From positions 1 to 48,570 of the forward strand of contig JADBWK010000080.1 of the NCBI GenBank assembly GCA_020404895.1: DNA of 48,570 bases, written 5' to 3'. The notes beneath the pieces were generated by a model that searched no databases, was not told where the DNA came from, and saw only the letters and a program-made list of their open reading frames with translations. How positions within the stretch are numbered: position 1 is the first letter of the stretch; each line of letters starts with the position of its first letter. The position numbers and the translations under genes were made by a program. Shown piece by piece: positions 1 through 7,130 of this stretch. This DNA comes from Pseudanabaena sp. M085S1SP2A07QC. Its GTDB lineage: Bacteria; Cyanobacteriota; Cyanobacteriia; Pseudanabaenales; Pseudanabaenaceae.

Positions 1-311
1 ACATTTTCTTGCTGGGCTGTTGCATAGATAATTGAATCCGCAAAACTCAATTTATGCTTTTGTGATAATTCCGAAGCAAGTAACGCCAGAGATTGAGTCA
101 ACGGAATTACAGTAGATTGCTGAGTGAGTTCAATGATTTCCATCGCCAACCCCACATCGCGTTCGCGGCATATCCATTTATGCAACTCATACTGTATGGA
201 AGTCGGAACAATCAAATTATCGGGATCGTTTAAATAGGGAGCAAACTCATCAGCTAATACACCATCAGTCAACCACTCCAACCATCCACAAGTATCAACA
301 AGAAACTTCAT
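1..311 (-). CDS. PIN-domain ribonuclease toxin, VapC-like (3' end outside window)
   Basis: Reading leftwards from an ATG at 311 gives an open frame to the window edge (about 103 residues). It starts MKFLVDTCGWLEWL, with an early Asp after a hydrophobic strand, a mid-protein PTSIQYELHKW with a conserved-type Glu, and a late LSFADSIIYATA. That is the PIN order of acidic metal ligands (D ... E ... D). Family knowledge: VapC toxins are Mg2+-dependent endoribonucleases neutralised by a cognate antitoxin. Its ATG overlaps the stop of the upstream AbrB-type gene by four bases (ATGA), as in vapBC operons. Only the very C-terminus is missing. Confident on the PIN family; the target RNA is unknown. Confidence 0.85.
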   Translation of the reverse strand, partial: MKFLVDTCGWLEWLTDGVLADEFAPYLNDPDNLIVPTSIQYELHKWICRERDVGLAMEIIELTQQSTVIPLTQSLALLASELSQKHKLSFADSIIYATAQQEN

Positions 312-517
312 ACTCTTTCACTGCGATCGCGTACATTGTGAGTATTAGCTCCCTTTAAGATACCTCGGAATGATTGGATAGAAGACTTAGGGACAAGCGT
401 AATCGAATCATTTTTTAAAACAACCGAAAACTTCTGCCCCACTTGTAAATTTAACAAATCTCTAATTTCCTGTGGGATAGAAATCTGATAATGTTGTGAC
501 AAGGTAACTTCTAGCAT
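308..517 (-). CDS. AbrB/MazE-type antitoxin (VapB-like)
   Basis: This 69-residue protein starts MLEVTLSQHYQISIPQEIRD and continues with LNLQVGQKF, the swapped-hairpin AbrB/SpoVT pattern (beta strand, Q.SIP..IR, L.vG..f). The C-terminal tail after residue 45 is the part that usually wraps the toxin. It lies directly upstream of the PIN toxin with a 4-base ATGA overlap, so the two are translationally coupled. Antitoxins of this class bind their own promoter; the region 518-613 upstream would hold that operator, but I see no clear palindrome there. Confident on the fold and the pairing. Confidence 0.85.
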   Translation of the reverse strand: MLEVTLSQHYQISIPQEIRDLLNLQVGQKFSVVLKNDSITLVPKSSIQSFRGILKGANTHNVRDRSERV

Positions 518-613
518 TATTCATCCCTAGCCGTGAGTAGTAGTTTTAGTCATATAATCACATAGTATAAAGCTAACATACTTAGGAATATAGTGCGATC
601 GCTTTTTTGTGAT

Positions 614-3600
614 TTAGAACAACTTTAACTGTTCTCTCTCCTCATTTACATTCTTCTGCGGAATCACAAGTTGCTTACCTCCTCTTTCTAGAAACGTAAA
701 TTCAGACAACGGCTTGAATACTTGCGGTTGCAGAAACTGCAAAAGCCGATCGCCATTCACAGGAATTTCAATCTCAACATTGCTAACAATCTGCGCGATT
801 TGTTCAAGCCAGTTCTCAGCGTCACCTGACACCCAATCCTCAAACTGTCTCTGCCTCAATGCTTCCACGATCGCTGTTGATGGTGGTTCCAACTTTGCGA
901 CTACAGAATCACGTTGCCAAAATATCTCTCTTGAGTCGGTCAATTCCTCATCATCAAGATTAAGGTCTTGATCGTCATTATCCACGGGTGCTTCGTTAGC
1001 AATTACATCAAACAGTTGCTTGAGAAACTCTAGCCGATTTGCTTTTTCGTGGTATGTCTGAAGTTGATCGAACGGCTGACTGACGCGCTTTTGCAAGATC
1101 GGTAGTTCTTGCCGATCGCGTTCGAGAGTTTCTTGGGCTGTAGTCAATTTGGCGGCGATCGCATTCCTCACCACATGCAGAAGAGAACTATGCGGATTGT
1201 GGCAATCAACATTAAATTCATATCCTGAACTAATGCTCATACCAATCGAGCCATTAACCTCAGAGCCGAATCTGCTCAGATACACATTCAGTCCTGCAAA
1301 TTGTCCGATTTGGATTTGAGTTAACCGATAGCTATCTCTCAGCTTTTGGAATTGTTCAGAAATATGATCGGCTATCAGCACGGCTTTATCCAACACCACA
1401 CCGCGATCGCTGATGAATTGCTTCAGATTGGCTTTAGCAACTGTGGCTAGGTCTGATTGAATATGCTGAATGTTAGCAGGATGGTTGGTATTTACCATGT
1501 CAGTTAGGTACTGAATCTTGGATTTATCCCTAAATTGCGTATCGTTATAGGCTTGCAGTTGCATTCCTAGTCCTTGTAATTCGGCTTCGAGGGTTGCCCG
1601 TTCCATAATCAGAGGATCTCCCGATGCGATCGCTTTCATTTGGGCAGCGTTCAGCACAGTCTCATCAATGTCTTCAATGGTACGATGGGTGCGATCGCCC
1701 GACATCACCTGCGAAATCATGCGTTGCTTGTTCTCAATCGCTTGCCAGAGGAACGAATCAAATCCTGCTTGGTTATTCCTGCCTTCGGTGACATAGCGGA
1801 AAATGAAGACATCGCTCCATTCGTTCCCCTGCCTCACTCCTCTACCTTCGCGTTGTTCAAGATCCGATGGTCGCCAAGGACAATCAATATGGTGCAAGGC
1901 AATCAGCTTAGTTTGCATATTCACACCTGTCCCAAGTTTTGATGTGGAGCCGAAGACAATCCTGATTCTGCCTTCATTGATCGCTTCAAACAGCTTGACT
2001 TTCTTAGCATCGGTATCATAGTCATGGATAAAAGCAATCTGGTCAGCAGGTATACCCAACATCAGCAAAGTATCGCGGATATAGCTGTAGCTATTCCACT
2101 TATCTTTCTTGGGTGCATTGCGATCGCAAAAGATGGCTTGAGTTCCTTTGCAGATCGCCGTGATTGTCCAGATTTGCCAGACATTCCACGCACAGGCTAA
2201 GAGTTTGTTGTCTAGCCATTCTGAAGCATCTGGTGATACCAGTTTCGTGTGCATTGATGACTTGGAGCCATCGCCTGTGATTTTGAGCATATTGTCAACT
2301 TCTGCTCTGACTTTGCGTTTTTCTACAGCCTCAGCGCGATCGCAGAGTTGATCCATATAGGCGATCTGCTCTTGAGATGGCTTGCAAGACATCACATGGT
2401 AATGCGGTGTCGGTGTTTTGACCTCGGCAAGCGCGGCGGTCTGAATGTCGGTTACTTGACACCACATCGCCATCAGTTCGGGCAGGTTGACAAATTCTCG
2501 CAGGCGAGTTTTCGATTTCAGCCTGCCTGTGGGACTAATTTCTAGGGCGGTGCTGGTTTCACAGAAGCGCGAGCAGAAACTATCAAAGTGGGTTAGTCCC
2601 TGTTCTTCGAGTAGGTCGAGTTGCAGGTAGCGCATCCACACATCCATCTCCGCCATAGTATTGCTGAGTGGTGTTCCTGTTGAGTAGATCACCCTCTTAC
2701 CATTACCAAGCAGATATCTCACTTTCATGAAGCAGTCATGGGCGCGTTGACTATATCCAGAGGGAATGCCAGAGACGTTATGCTGTGCAGTCAGGATTTG
2801 CAGTCGTTTGATTTGCTGTACTTCGTCAATGAACAGTGCATCTATACCCAGTTGCTCAAAATAGATTACGCGGTCTTTGCGATGGCTGGTTTCAATTTCT
2901 TGAATCCGCAAGCCGATTTTCTTACGAGTAGCTTCTAGACTGCGAAATGCTTGCTTTGATTCTTCTTTGGTGGTTAAGTCAAAGATAGAAGCGATCGCCG
3001 ACATTTGTTCTTCCAAAAACATCAATTCAGTTTCCTCGCTGATGGGCAAGTTAAAGAACTGTTCGTAGGTTAGTAAAATTGCATCGTGGTTGTGAGTGGC
3101 AATCTTACTCAATAGGACGCGACGGCTATCTTTAGCAAATTCTTTGACTGTGGGAACGAGAATGTTAGCTTCGGGATACAATCGCCGAAATTCTTTGTAG
3201 TAATCAGGCAAGATCGATTTCATGGTCACATGCATAACCTTGTGAGCCATGCCTTTACGTTTCAGTTCCATGCCTGATGCAATCATTGTCGCGGTTTTGC
3301 CATAGCCGACCCGATGAGCGGCAAAAGAGGCTTTCTGTCGTTCGACGCGGCGTACAAAGTTGGCTTGATGACGACGCATCTGAAAATCTGGAGTCATACC
3401 TGGAAAGGTCAGGTGTGAACCGTCATAAACGGTATCGCGGTAGAGGTTGTGATATTGGTTATAGTGCAGACATAACCTTTCAGCGCGATCGCCATCACTC
3501 CAGATCCATGCTTTGAAAGCGGATTGAATCTTATCCCTCATCGTGCGCGACTCCGATGTTGCTTCGAGGTTGAGCGTAGCGATGGTGTTGCCATCTTTGT

Positions 3601-4876
3601 CTTTATAGTAATCGTAGACTTTGGGATCTTTTTGATTGAGGGTGTGGTCAATCAGGGCGATCGCTGTAAAGTTTCGGGTTCCCCACTCGGTTTTATTTTG
3701 TGGTGAAACAATTAGTTTGCTGTCACCTGTGATTACCCAAATGTTGGCGGGGTCAGGATGAAACTTGACTGTGCTTTTTCCTGCATGGCTGAGCAGTTGT
3801 TCAGTAAACTCATTGATTACCGTTTCGGGCAACCAACTTGTTCCTAGCTTCACACGGATGGTGTTGCGTAACAGTAGATTTAGCTCGTCTGGGGTCATGG
3901 AATTGATATTGAGTCCCAATTTCACGGCGCAGCGCACCTTGATATCCACATCTTCGGCTTCGGGTAAACAGGGGACTGGCTGGTTGTTACTGATGACTTG
4001 GTGATAGATCTCTACGTTTAGCCAGTCGGGGACACCCATTTGCTGCCATGCGACTACTCTGTTTAAACGTGCGACCACATTACCACTAATAAATTCTTCG
4101 CGAGTAATCCAATCTTCTTTGGAAGCTGCTTGTAAATCTTCTAGTGGTGTGGTTCCGTTATAGAACACTGCTCCTTCTAGTTCGATAACAACAGTGCTGA
4201 TACTTTTGTCGAGCAGATTCCCAATCCAGTCAAGGTCAATGAAACTACGCGCATCTAGGCATTGAGCAAGGGCATCTTTGGCATTACTGGCGCGATATCT
4301 TGGTGTGGCTCTGACTGTGCGTTGATCGAATATCGGTGCTTTGATCGGGCTTTTTCCTTTGCCTTGGTCAATTTCTAATGCTCTCAATCGATAGTAATTT
4401 GGGTCTTCTTTGAAGATTTCAAGGTTGACTTTGGCGGTAAAGTTGCCAAATCTAATTACGAACGCATCGTATTTTTGATTGAGAACTTGACGCAGTTTCG
4501 CTAGTTCTCGGTCATCGTCATACTGTTGCATCTTCAGCACTAAGTCCAAAATCTTGACAACAGACATGGCAGCGCGAATGCGATGGGGCTGATTTTCGAT
4601 TAGTTCCAGTTGGCTGTCGGTGCGGCGGTAGATCTGGCTTGCATATTCACAAAATGCATTAGGCAAGACATGTTGTAGTTGGGGCGGGATCTGGATTACC
4701 TGTGTTTGGACTGGTGCTGGTTGGTAAAATTTGCCGATCGCTTTACCGATCTTGCTAATCTCCTTGCGTAGGTCAAAGTTGGCTGGGGCAGTTACGCCTA
4801 AATGCTCTCCACCATATAGTTTGGCGACGTTCAGTTCGCCGAGAATGTTGCGAAATTTTATTTTCTTTGGACTCAT
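614..4876 (-). CDS. Large SF2 helicase of the DarB-like / N12-class methylase-helicase family
   Basis: About 1420 residues. Superfamily 2 motifs are visible: a Walker A-like GYGKT near residue 525, a motif II variant FIDEVQQ near 682 (DEVQ in place of DEAH), YSTGTPLSN (motif III) and REGRGVRQGNE (motif VI) near 1010. I place the start at the ATG at 4876, preceded by GAGGA at a good distance, and not at the upstream in-frame TTG at 4891. Family knowledge: phage and plasmid giants such as P1 DarB join an N-terminal adenine methylase to a C-terminal helicase and counter host restriction. Here the methylase is a separate gene immediately upstream, so the pair looks like a split version. A role in protecting or processing element DNA is inference. 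The last ~250 residues match nothing I recognise. Confidence 0.75.
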   Translation of the reverse strand: MSPKKIKFRNILGELNVAKLYGGEHLGVTAPANFDLRKEISKIGKAIGKFYQPAPVQTQVIQIPPQLQHVLPNAFCEYASQIYRRTDSQLELIENQPHRIRAAMSVVKILDLVLKMQQYDDDRELAKLRQVLNQKYDAFVIRFGNFTAKVNLEIFKEDPNYYRLRALEIDQGKGKSPIKAPIFDQRTVRATPRYRASNAKDALAQCLDARSFIDLDWIGNLLDKSISTVVIELEGAVFYNGTTPLEDLQAASKEDWITREEFISGNVVARLNRVVAWQQMGVPDWLNVEIYHQVISNNQPVPCLPEAEDVDIKVRCAVKLGLNINSMTPDELNLLLRNTIRVKLGTSWLPETVINEFTEQLLSHAGKSTVKFHPDPANIWVITGDSKLIVSPQNKTEWGTRNFTAIALIDHTLNQKDPKVYDYYKDKDGNTIATLNLEATSESRTMRDKIQSAFKAWIWSDGDRAERLCLHYNQYHNLYRDTVYDGSHLTFPGMTPDFQMRRHQANFVRRVERQKASFAAHRVGYGKTATMIASGMELKRKGMAHKVMHVTMKSILPDYYKEFRRLYPEANILVPTVKEFAKDSRRVLLSKIATHNHDAILLTYEQFFNLPISEETELMFLEEQMSAIASIFDLTTKEESKQAFRSLEATRKKIGLRIQEIETSHRKDRVIYFEQLGIDALFIDEVQQIKRLQILTAQHNVSGIPSGYSQRAHDCFMKVRYLLGNGKRVIYSTGTPLSNTMAEMDVWMRYLQLDLLEEQGLTHFDSFCSRFCETSTALEISPTGRLKSKTRLREFVNLPELMAMWCQVTDIQTAALAEVKTPTPHYHVMSCKPSQEQIAYMDQLCDRAEAVEKRKVRAEVDNMLKITGDGSKSSMHTKLVSPDASEWLDNKLLACAWNVWQIWTITAICKGTQAIFCDRNAPKKDKWNSYSYIRDTLLMLGIPADQIAFIHDYDTDAKKVKLFEAINEGRIRIVFGSTSKLGTGVNMQTKLIALHHIDCPWRPSDLEQREGRGVRQGNEWSDVFIFRYVTEGRNNQAGFDSFLWQAIENKQRMISQVMSGDRTHRTIEDIDETVLNAAQMKAIASGDPLIMERATLEAELQGLGMQLQAYNDTQFRDKSKIQYLTDMVNTNHPANIQHIQSDLATVAKANLKQFISDRGVVLDKAVLIADHISEQFQKLRDSYRLTQIQIGQFAGLNVYLSRFGSEVNGSIGMSISSGYEFNVDCHNPHSSLLHVVRNAIAAKLTTAQETLERDRQELPILQKRVSQPFDQLQTYHEKANRLEFLKQLFDVIANEAPVDNDDQDLNLDDEELTDSREIFWQRDSVVAKLEPPSTAIVEALRQRQFEDWVSGDAENWLEQIAQIVSNVEIEIPVNGDRLLQFLQPQVFKPLSEFTFLERGGKQLVIPQKNVNEEREQLKLF

Positions 4877-4891
4877 TGCACTTTTCCTCAA

Positions 4892-4931
4892 TAAAAAAAG
4901 CGCCCCTTCCCTTGATTGGGTTGAGACGCTT
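4892..4931 (-). terminator. Terminator-like hairpin between methylase and helicase genes
   Basis: On the minus strand, arms AAGCG and CGCTT (4927-4931 and 4898-4902) enclose a loop with further C/G pairing, followed by seven Ts. It lies after the methylase stop (4967) and ends just before the helicase ribosome-binding site, so it either separates the two transcripts or attenuates read-through. Confidence 0.55.
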
Positions 4932-4966
4932 GTTGTTGGTGTGGTAATTTTTCTGTCGAATCGCCG

Positions 4967-5944
4967 CTAGGCTACTTCTGGCTCCTTGAACCATTGATTA
5001 ATCATGATTGGCTCTTGGTTAACGGTATGTTTACCTGATGGGGATGTCTTGACCCAGCTAGGATATTTGTAATCCTTTTCAGTTGTTAATTTTCGTTCCG
5101 CTTCCGTTAATTTACGAAAAAGCAGAATATCGGCTACAACCGCCGTATTGGAGAACCGTTTAAAGGCGATATCGGGCAACCGTATGGCGGTGACTAATTC
5201 TAACTTTTCGGCTAGATGTCTCCTGAAACCTGTACCTAACGAGTCAAGGGTAAAACAACTGGAAATCAAACACAGTAAGCCATTCTCGCGCACTAGATCG
5301 GTACATTTAGCAAAAAAATAGTTATGCACGCTCAGATTTAGGTGGGCATATCGGGAATCAAACAGCTTGTAATTACCAAAGGGGACATTGCCGATCGCTA
5401 GGTCAAAGCTACTATCGGATAGGCTGACTTTCTCGAAGCCTTGAGCATAAATCTGGGCTTCGGGGTATAGCAATCTTGCGATTTGGGCAAAGGTAGGATC
5501 TAACTCTACGCCTACCCATTGCGATCTGATTCTCATATTCTGAGGCTGACAACCCATAAAGGATAAGGTGTTGCAAGCAGGTTCAAGGATCGATCCACCT
5601 GTAAATCCAATCGCAGCGAGTAAGTCCCACATGGCGCGGATGACTTCAAAACTGGTTTGGTATGCGGTCGCAGTGGCTGATTTGGCGGCTTGGATTTCTG
5701 CGGTTGTGAGCAGTTGGCAAAGTCTTTCATAGCATCGGTACTGCCATGTGTTTCCTTGGTGGTTCGCTCCCACCCAGATATCGGTGAGGGTTCCCCACCC
5801 CGATGCTTTGGCTAGTTCTATTTGCTGGTCAGGTTCGCCAATTTGGATGGATTTCGATAGGGCGATCGCCTCTACTGTTGCTTCTGCCTTTATTCGCAGG
5901 GAACTGTCAAAATGCTCTTCAATTTCTGGGGTAATTTCAAACAT
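4967..5944 (-). CDS. N6-adenine DNA methyltransferase-like protein with degenerate SAM motif
   Basis: 325 residues from the ATG at 5944 (MFEITPEIEEHF). An in-frame codon at 6028 would add 28 residues but lies inside a terminator hairpin, so I reject it. Motif IV reads IGNVPFGNYK, the N-V/P-P-F form of the N12-class and DarB methylases. Motif I reads EPACNTLSFMG where the family normally has EPsaGtGnFl; both usual SAM-loop glycines are replaced. The acidic motif II (GVELDPTFAQIARLLYP) is intact. Family role: methylation of adenine in DNA, often by element-encoded enzymes that protect against restriction. The altered motif I raises the possibility of weak or lost SAM binding. It is followed by the big helicase, its usual fusion partner. 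Confidence 0.7.
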   Translation of the reverse strand: MFEITPEIEEHFDSSLRIKAEATVEAIALSKSIQIGEPDQQIELAKASGWGTLTDIWVGANHQGNTWQYRCYERLCQLLTTAEIQAAKSATATAYQTSFEVIRAMWDLLAAIGFTGGSILEPACNTLSFMGCQPQNMRIRSQWVGVELDPTFAQIARLLYPEAQIYAQGFEKVSLSDSSFDLAIGNVPFGNYKLFDSRYAHLNLSVHNYFFAKCTDLVRENGLLCLISSCFTLDSLGTGFRRHLAEKLELVTAIRLPDIAFKRFSNTAVVADILLFRKLTEAERKLTTEKDYKYPSWVKTSPSGKHTVNQEPIMINQWFKEPEVA

Positions 5945-6017
5945 AGGATTTTGTGTTTTTGGCAAACTTTCAGTTATTATGCGTTTGTTCTTGAGAACAG
6001 GCGCTAGCCATTGGCAT

Positions 6018-6053
6018 AAAAAAAGCAAGACTTTAACTGTCCTGCCTTTTTTT
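6018..6053 (-). terminator. Rho-independent terminator after the Rpn nuclease gene
   Basis: GCAAGAC (6025-6031), a 7-base loop and GTCCTGC (6039-6045) form a stem with one G-U pair, flanked by an A tract on the left and a T tract on the right. It can act in both directions. It follows the stop at 6074. Confidence 0.75.
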
Positions 6054-6073
6054 AGTATTGGTTCAAAAATCCT

Positions 6074-7024
6074 CTATTTACCTTTGCCTTGAGTTTTTAG
6101 CCAATCACTTAGGTCGGCGATCGTCTCTAAGTCAAATAATGTTTCGGCTAGATTTTCTAGCTGTTTTGCCGATAGTTTGTTTACCTTGCCCCGCAAACTT
6201 GGGCTAATCTGTCCAAACTTACGATTGAGCAGCCGCAGCAGCATCGTAGCTTGCCCCTTTACCAGTCCGCGCTGCTCACCTAGCTTCAAACCTTTTTGTT
6301 CACCTAGCTTTAAACCTTTTTGTTCACCTAGCTGTAACCCACGTTGCTCACCGCGCTGCTCACCACGTAGCTCGCCTTCTTCTCTCGCCTCTTGATATAC
6401 ACGAGTCTGCTTTAAATCGCTGTATGTAAACATTGCCTCAATCTCCTGCCGACTTAGTTTCGGAAATTTATAGACCAACACCGTCTCTATTAATTCTAAT
6501 ACCTGCTCTTGAATTTCGGGATCATTTTCCTGCTCAATTTTATCGCCCAATTGCCTTGCCATAGCTACGGCTTGACTTTCACTAGACAAGATTAACTGAA
6601 CAATAGCGATCGCAAAAGAGTCTGTCTCCCGATCTACCAAGTCTTCCAAGTACACTCTTTGTAACCTTTGACAGTTGAGCATCTCCTGCACATGGCTTCT
6701 TGGCTCTGGCTCATAGCTACGCCTCGCAAAGACGGCGATCGCTTTCCAATCATGTTCGGGACGAGATTGATTCAGGTATAGATATATCTCAGATAAGTAC
6801 TCCCAGTAAAAGTCTTCCTTTTGCTGAAATTGTACCTCAAGTAGATATATCGGTTTGTCTTTCGCTTTTGGGATAAATATCCCATCAAAGCGAAAGGCTT
6901 TCTCTTTCACTTCCACTGAGCTAAATTCATAGCCCTCTGCTTCCGAGATCGGGCGTTCGATTAGCTCAAATAGCAAGCTGTGAAAGGCGTTAAATAATTG
7001 ATAGAAAAGCGTGTCAGTTCTCAT
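6074..7024 (-). CDS. Rpn-family (PD-(D/E)XK) recombination-promoting nuclease, DUF2887-like
   Basis: 316 residues. The N-terminal half has the Rpn/transposase_31-type nuclease core: FRFDGIF near residue 48 (metal-binding Asp) and YLLEVQFQQ near 63 (the E-x-Q variant of E-x-K). Family knowledge: Rpn proteins are Mg2+-dependent DNA endonucleases that raise RecA-independent recombination, and cyanobacteria carry many paralogues. Residues 218-255 are a run of GEQRGL-type heptad-like repeats, a known hypervariable coil in this family. The gene sits between two terminators and carries its own, so it looks like an independent unit inserted in the backbone block. Confident on family; biological role in cyanobacteria is not settled. 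Confidence 0.85.
   Translation of the reverse strand: MRTDTLFYQLFNAFHSLLFELIERPISEAEGYEFSSVEVKEKAFRFDGIFIPKAKDKPIYLLEVQFQQKEDFYWEYLSEIYLYLNQSRPEHDWKAIAVFARRSYEPEPRSHVQEMLNCQRLQRVYLEDLVDRETDSFAIAIVQLILSSESQAVAMARQLGDKIEQENDPEIQEQVLELIETVLVYKFPKLSRQEIEAMFTYSDLKQTRVYQEAREEGELRGEQRGEQRGLQLGEQKGLKLGEQKGLKLGEQRGLVKGQATMLLRLLNRKFGQISPSLRGKVNKLSAKQLENLAETLFDLETIADLSDWLKTQGKGK
6266..6372 (-). repeat. Short tandem repeats encoding GEQ(R/K)GL units
   Basis: About six degenerate copies of an 18-24 base unit (on the plus strand CACCTAGCTTCAAACC and variants), encoding repeated GEQRG/GEQKGLKL segments in the Rpn protein. Two adjacent copies are nearly identical, so copy number can change by slippage without shifting the frame. 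Confidence 0.75.
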
Positions 7025-7084
7025 AACTACTTAGCCTAGCAAAGTTTTGACCTTGTGCAAATTGTTTTTAATTTTTCATAGAAT

Positions 7085-7130
7085 AGAAAATAGAGAGAAT
7101 AAAGCGATCGCTCTATCCTCTCTATTTTCT
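7085..7130 (-). terminator. Terminator hairpin at the end of the 787-residue gene
   Basis: Perfect 13-base arms AGAAAATAGAGAG (7085-7097) and CTCTCTATTTTCT (7118-7130), with a HIP1 site in the loop. The right arm overlaps the stop codon of the gene ending at 7129. Confidence 0.65.

Noticed and set aside
5945-6028. Methylase start at 6028 adding 28 residues
   Set aside because: The extra part lies partly in the terminator hairpin at 6018-6053 and has no family resemblance; MFEITPEIEEHF at 5944 starts the recognisable protein.
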